From: Acanthococcus lagerstroemiae
Taxonomy: Eukaryota; Arthropoda; Insecta; Hemiptera; Eriococcidae
Reading direction: 5' to 3'
NCBI GenBank assembly: GCA_031841125.1
Contig: CM063113.1
Coordinates: forward strand, 19,117,312-19,181,311
DNA: 64,000 nucleotides
Below the pieces are notes generated by a model. That model worked only from the letters and a program-made list of their open reading frames with translations, ran no database searches and was not told where the DNA came from. Position numbers and translations under genes: made by a program. Shown here in pieces: positions 57,401 to 64,000 of the stretch; the first letter of the stretch is position 1, and every line of letters begins with the position of its first letter.

Positions 57401-60400
57401 ACAAATACAATAATTCCTCAAGTTCTCAAACATCAGGAATCCAGCGATCATAATCGATACAAAAGTGATAAATGTACTCTTAGTGACAGATGGGACAGAA
57501 AACGCAACCAACCTATTTTTGTTCAGCTGAATAGCGAAACCCATCATCGGCTGCATGGCTTTATTTTTGAATGTGAACTCCATATTGATTGTTCCGTTTC
57601 TGTGAACAAAATAGTATCGATGTGAATTACAACAATTTTACAGGAAAATTCAATATTTCAATTTCTTTACAATAAGCAACAGGTCATCAGACTTTCAACA
57701 CAACCAAGCATATCCTGCTATCCTAATATTACCCACTCCCCAACAAAATTTCAGTGACGGTGAATTAGAATAGCAGAGGGTGTTCTCAGAAGTGAGACAA
57801 ACTTTGACAGTGAATCAACAACACTTATTGAAAAATAATATCAAGGGCAAACTAGAAATCCCCGGCTTCAAAACTCGGGAATTTGGCTTCTGCTGGCACA
57901 ACACTTGATACATTCAACTTGCCCCACCGATTAGTACAATACTGCCCTCCTTTGGCGAGGCACCCAGTACTACTGAAATTTGGCCCTCCCAGGAGACAAC
58001 CAAAGTTGAATGAATTATGGTGCCAAAAGATGCGCTCATTTCCCTACAGGTCCGTGCAAATCTCTGCTCATCTTTCTGAATTACCCTGAAAACAAGCATT
58101 AGACTCCATGCAAAATTACGTGTGGTCTTATAAAATTCAATACAAACGTACTTCCTCGAGAACGTTCCCAAAATCTCCAATCCTTTTCCATTCTCCGCGG
58201 TCAGCCACACCTGTTTGGGCGTTACGTAAGACACGGGCGTGGGCGTGAAGCTGAAAATATCTCCGAGAAGGCCGGAGGAGGACTGCGATAAAGGCGCCGA
58301 CGTTGAGGTCAAGTCAGTCGATAACTGCAACATTACCGTCGGGTTAGACAAATCGAATAATTTGCTGGTTCGAACGCATCCTTCAGTACACTGACTCAAT
58401 GTCAGATACACTAATCAACACGTACCAAGCTATCGATACCAGAAGCCAAAAGGTCAACCGACGGACTCGGAGCCGGAGCCGGGTTGTAAGTTGTAGGTGG
58501 AATATTTAAATCCATACTCAGCAAATCGCCAATCAAAGTGTCTTGCGACGGAATTACGGCGGGCTGAGAGGTCAACGCAGCTGGAATCGACGACGAACCG
58601 ATATCGTTCCTGCAATCAGTGAAATCACGATTTATCCATGCAAGCGGTAAAAGTTGACAGACTATTTGGACTCGCAGATGATAAGTTCCGAGTACCTTGC
58701 TGGCAGCGATTTACGGAAACCTGATCTGCCTTCAACGAAAGCTGAAGGAGGTTTGTGATATACCGACGCTAAGCTGGATATGTGGCATATCAATTCATCG
58801 AGTAACGTCGGTTCCAGTAAATCGGTCTCCTCGGAAATGAGAGGCTTCTCAGCCAACACAACTTCTTTAGCAGCAGCCGGATCAGTCGATAACAAACGCC
58901 AGTAAATGAAACCGCGATCTCGGAGATCCGGATTGTCTGAGTCCTGGGTGGCTAAACTCAGTACCTATACATTTTCAATATATTATCAGCATAAGCATGT
59001 CTTCTTCCAATAATCCAATAGGAAAGTGACTACACGCACATCCACACATGAAATGAACGTATGTCTTTCTTTATATCAATGAACACAATCGAAATACCAC
59101 GGGATTCTTACCACCGTGTCCTTTTCCTCCCCAAACCTCGGAAGAAAACAAGACAGCCCAAGTCAAGAATTTACAAACCCCTTTCCGAATTCCGTATCCG
59201 TAGGGTATTCAAATACCAATACGGCAAATGAATCATCGCCTCACATCTTGAGGAACCCAAGTACTATCATCACAGAGAAACACTCACCTGCTGTACTAGC
59301 TCCTGGGTATCGGTGGGTCGTTTCAAGAATAATTTCACGATAGCAGTCAACAACTGCAACTGAACCTGAGTGTTCTCGTCTTGGAATCCCTCTAAGAAGC
59401 TTTCCAGCAGTTCATCAGCATTGTCTATTCTCTCCGCGTACTCTCCGATTATCCATATCATCGAGGCTCTAGCCTCAGGCTCGTCCAATGTATCCAGGTT
59501 CTCGCACAGAGTCGATATTATGCTTTCGTACTTATTTGGATACTTTCGAAATATGTCTTTAATTACGACTATAGCTTCCTGCACAACGTAGTTGACCTGT
59601 AATGGAAATCAGATAATCAAATTCATCAGAGGTCAGCACATATGTAGAAGGGATCCAAAACAATAAGCATAGTTTAATTATTCCAAAGGACATAGGTCTG
59701 GGTACATTATTCAGACAGATGGTTTCCGTTTGATTTTGTATGCGCGATGTATGCGTACGTGACTGAAAACCCAATCTCTTACAAGATTTCCTTGGCGTCA
59801 AAATACAGATTTTCGAACAATATTCCTACTGGTGCTGGATTTAGGTGAAATGCACACCGGGAAAGTTATACAACATGCTTCTACAACTCGCAGAGAAAAT
59901 TTTCTCATTTTTTGTTCAACGTTTCTTTCACTATTCCCTTCAATTTCTAAAAATACTACCTCTTTTTAGGCGCTTCTTTCTAGGTAAGCTTTCCGGGAGA
60001 TTTGTCCCTCGTTATCTTATGTGTTGAAGACTCTTCTAAACTTGCTATCAGAAACTTCGAGATACATTACAGACTCGCGAACACACTTCAAAATTTTCTT
60101 CACATTTTCTTTCCATCCAACTTTTCAACTCAATTTCTTCAACACCAGAAGCATTTACCCTTCATACAAACCTCATCCCTAGTTCGAATGAACAAAATAA
60201 TCGTCTCAACTTTTCAAAGTACCATCTTACTTTCGTTTGAATCAGATCCAATAAAGTTGAAACGCAACGTTCCGCCGACTGCTCCACTTTGATAGCGCAC
60301 CGCCCGATAGCACGTACAGCTTTGCGCACGAAATCAACATCAACTTCGGCAGCGTACTCCTTCAACTCGGACAATACTTGGGCGATATTTGCCTGCGAGG

Positions 60401-61787
60401 CTAACCGAATCATGATGTCCAGTTTCTCGAGTTTCACGTAAATGGGATCGTTGTACTTGACAAAGAACACCTTCATTTCGTGTTTCAAGATGTCGGGTCG
60501 TTTCTGCACGATTAAGTTGATATTGCGCAGGGCGACGTACTGAACCTCCGCCTCTGATGACAGTAACGTGACTAGGGGAGGAGCTAGCTTCTTAGTCAAT
60601 GTAGACACGAAATCTGAGTCCGAAGGCAGCATTTCCATGAATTTCATCAGCACTTTGACGGCAGAAAGGACGACAGCTGCGTTCGCGTGAGCCAGACGAG
60701 GAGTTATACGCTCACAGATGCTGAAATTGATACAACGTTCAAAGTGAGTCTCGTATCGGATATATAAGTGTAAAATATTTTTCGGTATCACAACTTTACC
60801 TCTGAGCTTCCCGGTCATCTTTCGGACTGTAGTTTGACAGTGAATCTAGAATGAATACTTGACCCCATTCGGTGCACTCATTCAATGCGGTCAGGAGTTT
60901 ATTGATAGTTTGCGAATTCATTTCAATCAACATGGAGCCACTTGTGTTCGTCTCGTTCATTTCTGATAGCGCGGCGACAGCATTAGCAACCACCTAATAC
61001 CCAAACACAAATTAATTACTGAATACATTGTACCCTAATATGTAAAACCACGAATACAAAGTAGCAATTACCATAGGATTAGAATCTGATAACAAATCTT
61101 TCAACTGATCCAAAAATCCTTGATCTTCGACAAGTTGAGCGTTGATGTCGTATAACTTGGCAACACACACCGCCGCTGTTTTTCGAACGTAGGGATCCTC
61201 ATCTTTCAAACATTTTCTCAAAGGTTCGCACAGATACTCCGTAATTTTATCAACACGAATGCAGCCCATGGTACGAACTGCGAGAGCTCTGATTAGAGGA
61301 TTGGTATCTTCACAATCCTGATACAATTACTAATTTATAACTTCTGCATTGATCACGGTGTAACTACTGATACCAAAACTAGGATGCAAAATACCTTGAC
61401 AAACGTATTAACCGCCATAATAGCCATGTCTGGATGACTTTTCGCATAATTCATTAGGTATAAGTAGACCAACTTCTTGAGTTCTAAATTATCCGTTTGC
61501 ATGCAGTTAACAACATCAGGAAACAGTGCGGATACATCTTTACCAACGGTCATCGACGCTATCACCTAATCAGTAAATAAATCAGTCTTAGCCATGAATT
61601 ACACGGTTGATCGGATGTACATATTTCACAGCTCGGCGATAGCTATTTCCTTAATCAGTGAGTAAAATTAACGGTATACTTTTTTAACTGCTTCTCGTTT
61701 CTTTTCTTTCTTTTCACTATTCAGCTCGGACTTCAGTTCATATATCTCCCCTTTTTTGGTGGTAGTGAAATATTTTGAATCCGTCAT
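48363..61787 (-). CDS. AP-1-2beta: AP-1/AP-2 complex subunit beta (beta-adaptin), complete, 14 exons
   Basis: Large clathrin-adaptor subunit; in insects one gene serves both AP-1 (trans-Golgi) and AP-2 (plasma membrane). Exons in coding order: 61680-61787, 61395-61565, 61072-61317, 60800-60993, 60231-60720, 59288-59596, 58696-58964, 58426-58609, 58152-58324, 57513-57599, 55590-55719, 53611-53782, 52968-53122, 48363-48437. The sum is 2763 bases (920 aa), as expected for the family, and all phases agree. Residues 1 to about 560 form the HEAT-repeat trunk ([19 protein letters not shown] start, [13 protein letters not shown]). The hinge carries a clathrin box, LLSMD, at 625-629. The ear begins near residue 680 ([19 protein letters not shown]) and its platform includes FLSTWKDIP, with W at 824. 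The end is [20 protein letters not shown] acceptor just before the ATG suggests an intron in the 5' UTR. Confidence 0.96.
49010..49160. repeat. foldback inverted repeat, arms ~45 bp
   Basis: The left arm (49011-49056) reads CGAGTACTGACATCCGCC, then TTTTGAC and GGTGCCCGAT. The right arm (about 49116-49158) is its complement with two or three mismatches. A loop of about 60 bases separates them. The right flank (CACCGCACCCCCTA, ACTGGGCCTGCGT) also occurs near 3258-3303. Confidence 0.8.
49290..50300 (-). pseudogene. R1-clade non-LTR retrotransposon, 3' fragment
   Basis: On the minus strand and in several frames: [20 protein letters not shown], then [20 protein letters not shown], then the C-terminal signature [29 protein letters not shown] and RMGIGESP. 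These follow the order of R1-type pol C-termini. Frameshifts and stops make it dead, and the 5' half is missing. Confidence 0.8.
50413..50652 (+). CDS. orphan coding-like fragment, about 80 codons
   Basis: An open frame with protein-like composition reads [40 protein letters not shown] and later [20 protein letters not shown] before a stop. The only ATG (50476) leaves 58 codons. I do not recognise it. Being just outside the MITE, it may be the end of a transposon or captured-gene protein. There is no evidence of expression. Confidence 0.35.
   Translation, partial: PLNGALAIESEQCKRASYKILMGKKSKFKFPPLIGNNGEEVTEEVEIRYKFAESDDNIKTYPLEEDNTTLEIHKLSLSN
50877..51149 (-). pseudogene. mariner-type transposase, C-terminal fragment
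   Basis: A 90-codon frame containing [34 protein letters not shown] and NGAYFET has the pattern of mariner transposase C-termini (F-x-KLK-x-L-x-GR-x-F ... W-x-x-R-x-x-CI-x-x-x-G-x-YFE). The catalytic DDD region is absent. Confidence 0.6.
51502..51710 (+). mobile_element. tRNA-derived SINE, copy 2
   Basis: Nearly the same as 12939-13158: A box TGGCCGAGTGG, B box GGTTCGAGCCC, then the shared body (TAGCAACTCGCTACATTTCG ... CAGCCTCCCCGACG). Small indels separate the copies. It lies in the last intron of beta-adaptin. Confidence 0.82.
51711..52967. other. beta-adaptin last intron, remaining part
   Basis: AT-rich intron with no recognised element or exon. The preceding exon's donor, GTGAGT, begins at 52967. 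Confidence 0.35.
53123..53610 (-). other. beta-adaptin intron 12: weak donor, long open read-through
   Basis: The donor reads GTTCGT, a poor match to GTRAGT. The coding frame stays open from it for about 90 codons, to a stop at 53339. Family alignment needs the intron removed (NVPCNA joined to [11 protein letters not shown]), so the read-through is probably not the main product. Confidence 0.6.
54091..54145. mobile_element. left part of a CAGTGGCGTAGCC-type MITE
   Basis: CAGTGGCGCAGCCAGCCTAG, then TCTGGTCTTGACTAAAGG. The same words occur inversely at 50300-50375 and directly at 55420. It is cut off by the RTE fragment. Confidence 0.6.
54277..55300 (-). pseudogene. RTE-clade non-LTR retrotransposon, 3' half
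   Basis: The long frame gives [31 protein letters not shown] and [13 protein letters not shown] (the reverse-transcriptase core), then a frame change to [19 protein letters not shown] and [11 protein letters not shown], the RTE C-terminus. The 5' part (endonuclease) is missing and at least one frameshift is present. It lies in beta-adaptin intron 11, on the same strand as that gene. Confidence 0.87.
55310..55530. mobile_element. right MITE end, present twice in tandem
   Basis: A unit of about 115 bp containing AAATTAGAAAAACC, GTATCTGACGGAATCG, GTAAA-ACCC, GGCTACG-CACTGACGAAATAG occurs at about 55320-55408 and 55440-55532. The final GGCTACGCCACTG complements the left end at 54091. Confidence 0.7.
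56365..57025 (+). mobile_element. TRIM-like LTR element, 661 bp, young
   Basis: Two 221-bp direct repeats (56365-56585 and 56805-57025) start TGTAAGATATTCG and end CTTTACA, obeying the TG...CA rule. I count five mismatches between them. A 4-bp TACG flanks both sides (56361-56364 and 57026-57029), fitting an integrase duplication. A purine tract, GAGGAGGGGAGA, abuts the right repeat. The 219-bp interior has no open frame but holds a repeat of about 30 bp (AGACCGTAAACCGGA). Each terminal repeat opens with a perfect inverted pair, TAAGATATTCG/CGAATATCTTA. It is in beta-adaptin intron 10. Confidence 0.88.
59597..60230. other. beta-adaptin intron 5
   Basis: Ordinary AT-rich intron. Short open frames on both strands carry no domain. 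Confidence 0.35.
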
Positions 61788-62468
61788 CTTGAATTAACCT
61801 GGAAACAGGTTAGATTAGAAAGTGGGTGTATTATTACGACAAGATTACGTCAAATATAGAAGATAAGTTTAAAAACTAGCATTAGTTTTCGGGGGAAGAA
61901 ACGTACTATTCGATATTGATGACTACAATACGCGAGAGAATGTGCCAACGAATAGTAGCAAAATAAACAAATGAATTACTTACACGTTACAACGTTGATT
62001 TCAAACTTTATTATTTAACTTATTTATCAGACTATTTTTATAATACCGAATTGAATATCATGGGTAAATAGCTAACATCACAATATGTAAAGATTCGTCA
62101 ACAGTACTGATGTCCGATAATCAATGGCGCTATCGAATTATTCGATAGTTTTAAACTATCGTACTATCGATTTTTTATATTTTCGTAATTAAATTTTTTG
62201 TTGGCTTTCTGTACTGACTTGAATTTCCTAAAAAGTACTTAACGGACTGTGACAATAAAGTACTTTCTTACAGTTCTATTGCTGCGTGCAGCTTCAAGGC
62301 CCCAGCACACAGGCGCGGTGCGCGGTCTTGTACCCGGTCTTGAGGTCTTGACCGTGAGATTAAGATGGGTGATTTTGATTTTAGGGATGTGAGTTTTATT
62401 TCCGTCAAAACTGGAAAAATATGCGCATAAGAATCCTCGTAAGCCGCGTGAATACGAGTGAGTAAAAC
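61788..62468. promoter_or_regulatory. beta-adaptin upstream region
   Basis: Should hold the 5' untranslated exon and promoter. A cluster of TATCGA words in both directions lies at about 62130-62170 (ATTCGATAG, CTATCG, ACTATCGAT). In Drosophila such words bind DREF/BEAF; that role here is inference. Confidence 0.4.
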
Positions 62469-63338
62469 CAGGGCTGTGAACCGGAATAATTAACTTAATG
62501 GATTAACAGAAAGATAACGTTACCAGAACATAATTAACGGAACGGAACGGAACGTAACGAAAAGAATCAGTCACGGAATACCGGAAACATTTTTACCCGG
62601 TAAATGGGTAAATCTTGGGGTGCGTTCAGATTGAACAAGAGGACGCACACTGGGTGAAGGGTGAAGACCCGACTTTTGTGTGATAATTTGACCGCCTTCA
62701 GGGCTGCCGTTCCGGCAACACGGCATAGTGTGAAACGGGCCTTAGACTCAGTATCAGTCTATCAGTAGATAACAATAGAAGTTCTCAGTTTAACCCTAAT
62801 GTATATAGTGAACTAAAGCCCCTTTTGAATTTTGATTTGTAGATTGCTAAGATAAAAAGTGTATAACAGACACTGGAAATACTGTAGGGTACAGTGTATA
62901 TAAGACCTATTTCACTACTTATATAATTTATGTAATCTGATCAACACTGTGTCAGTAGCGTACATGTTCAACGTCCTCTCATCTATCGTGACTAAAGAAT
63001 GAACAACTTTACTTTTTCGCCCCCCCCCCTCCCGCATATGTTTACCAAATCGGCGCATCTATACAAATAAAAAATTAGGAAGCTCCACAATATTTAACTA
63101 TTAGTTCCTTGTTCTTCAGTGAAATATAAACGTATAGAACGAAGCAACGAAGTGGGTGTAATGAGAAATTCTTATTGGTTTATTATCTTAATTAACATTG
63201 GTAACGGATACCTTAACGTAACGTTACCGAAACAATACCGTAACCAGTTGTAACGTTATTTACCGGAACCGTTTACCGGGATGAAGCGGTAATAATACCA
63301 TGTTAACTTAACTAATCCGTTCCGTTATCACAGCCCTG
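62469..63338. mobile_element. hAT-like non-autonomous element, about 870 bp
   Basis: It starts CAGGGCTGTGAACCGGAA and ends CCGTTATCACAGCCCTG. The ends are inverted repeats, and subterminal words GGTTAA/TTAAC/AACGTTACC continue the symmetry inward. CAG...CTG ends suit hAT. No clear 8-bp duplication is visible and there is no transposase frame. Confidence 0.65.
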
Positions 63339-63496
63339 AAAGCGTGTGGCGAATTACTCGCAAAAAGTTGAGATCCTCCCAACTTTCTAGCAACTAGCAA
63401 GTATGCTGGTGAGTGATCAATGAGTTGGCAATAAGCTGTTCAAACAAGCGAATTTACTCGCTAGCGAACAATTCACCGCGTTCTACTCGCTCGCCG

Positions 63497-63859
63497 CGGT
63501 GGCAGCCTAGATTTTTTTGAGGTGTGTAGCAAAACCTCATTTTGACGAGAGTAAAAAATTGATGATTTTTCGGGGTATAGCAAAAATTTCAAGGTAATTT
63601 CAGAGGCTCCTCTATCTCCAAAATCATCTCCCCCCCCCCCCCCCAAAAAAAAAAGAAGAGTTGTTCTTCAACGCAAAAATTCTCTACTCATTTTACTACA
63701 ACTGTAAAAACCTGTCTGTAGTCTGTACTCCTAGATGAAGATGATTTTGGATTAAAAAGTTCTAGATTTTTCAGGGTGTAGCAAACATTTTTGAGGTGTT
63801 TCAAACGTCTTTCCTAGGTGTAGCAACTTACTACACACGCTATGCAAAGGCTGCCACCG
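63497..63859. mobile_element. inverted-repeat element, about 360 bp
   Basis: CGGTGGCAGCCT at 63497 is matched inversely by AGGCTGCCACCG ending at 63859, and GTGTGTAG/CTACACAC a little further in. Flanks on both sides contain CTCGCTCG. No coding sense. A 15-base C run lies at 63630. Confidence 0.6.
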
Positions 63860-64000
63860 CTGCTCGCTCGTATTCACGTGGCTTTATTTGAACGCTATTC
63901 AGCAGAAGGGAACCAACCAACATTTGTATACAAAATGAGTTATTGGTATCATTGGAAAGAGCGTAAAAAGTAGAATTTTTCAAAATTGGGCCTTCGATTC

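Noticed and set aside
1..64000. CRISPR array, operons or bacterial features
   Set aside because: The window is plainly eukaryotic, and the tandem repeats lack regular unique spacers.

Overview
This 64 kb window is nuclear DNA of an arthropod, most likely an insect. It is AT-rich, its genes are split by GT-AG introns, and transposon debris of many classes lies in the introns and gaps. The order is uncertain; a hemipteran is a guess from the general look of the repeats. I reconstructed introns by hand from conserved protein sequence, splice sites and codon phase.

Layout. (1) 1-4105, + strand: the 3' end of a gene for an acidic coiled-coil protein, four exons visible, poly(A) signal at 4210. 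(2) 5617-21095, - strand: a complete oxysterol-binding protein (OSBP) gene, 13 exons and 760 codons, convergent with gene 1. Its last intron (about 4.5 kb) holds a 431-bp hAT-type MITE only 20 bp from the final splice acceptor, plus a dead Jockey-like retrotransposon. (3) 22035-23993, + strand: one large exon for a proline-rich seven-transmembrane protein of the PRRT3/PRRT4 type, divergent from OSBP. (4) 24-48 kb: no gene I can identify. This stretch holds degenerate tandem repeats, a family of elements with CAGGGTGTCTAC-like termini, a GC-richer island at 35.2-36.5 kb, RTE fragments, a T-rich 3'-UTR-like block ending in a poly(A) signal at 41931, and about ten copies of a roughly 300-bp tandem repeat (44.2-47.1 kb). 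(5) 48363-61787, - strand: a complete AP-1/AP-2 beta-adaptin gene, 14 exons and 920 codons. Its introns hold R1-like, RTE and mariner remnants, a tRNA-derived SINE and a small LTR-bounded (TRIM-like) element. (6) 61.8-64 kb: upstream region with two further terminal-inverted-repeat elements.

The identified genes serve membrane traffic and lipid exchange: OSBP carries sterol and PI4P at ER-Golgi contacts, and beta-adaptin builds clathrin coats at the trans-Golgi or plasma membrane. They are housekeeping genes and I see no sign that they form a functional cluster. I found no dramatic new molecular system. The most useful novelties are mobile-element structures: the hAT MITE, the TRIM-like element, two copies of a tRNA-derived SINE, the ~300-bp tandem array and MITEs split by retrotransposons.
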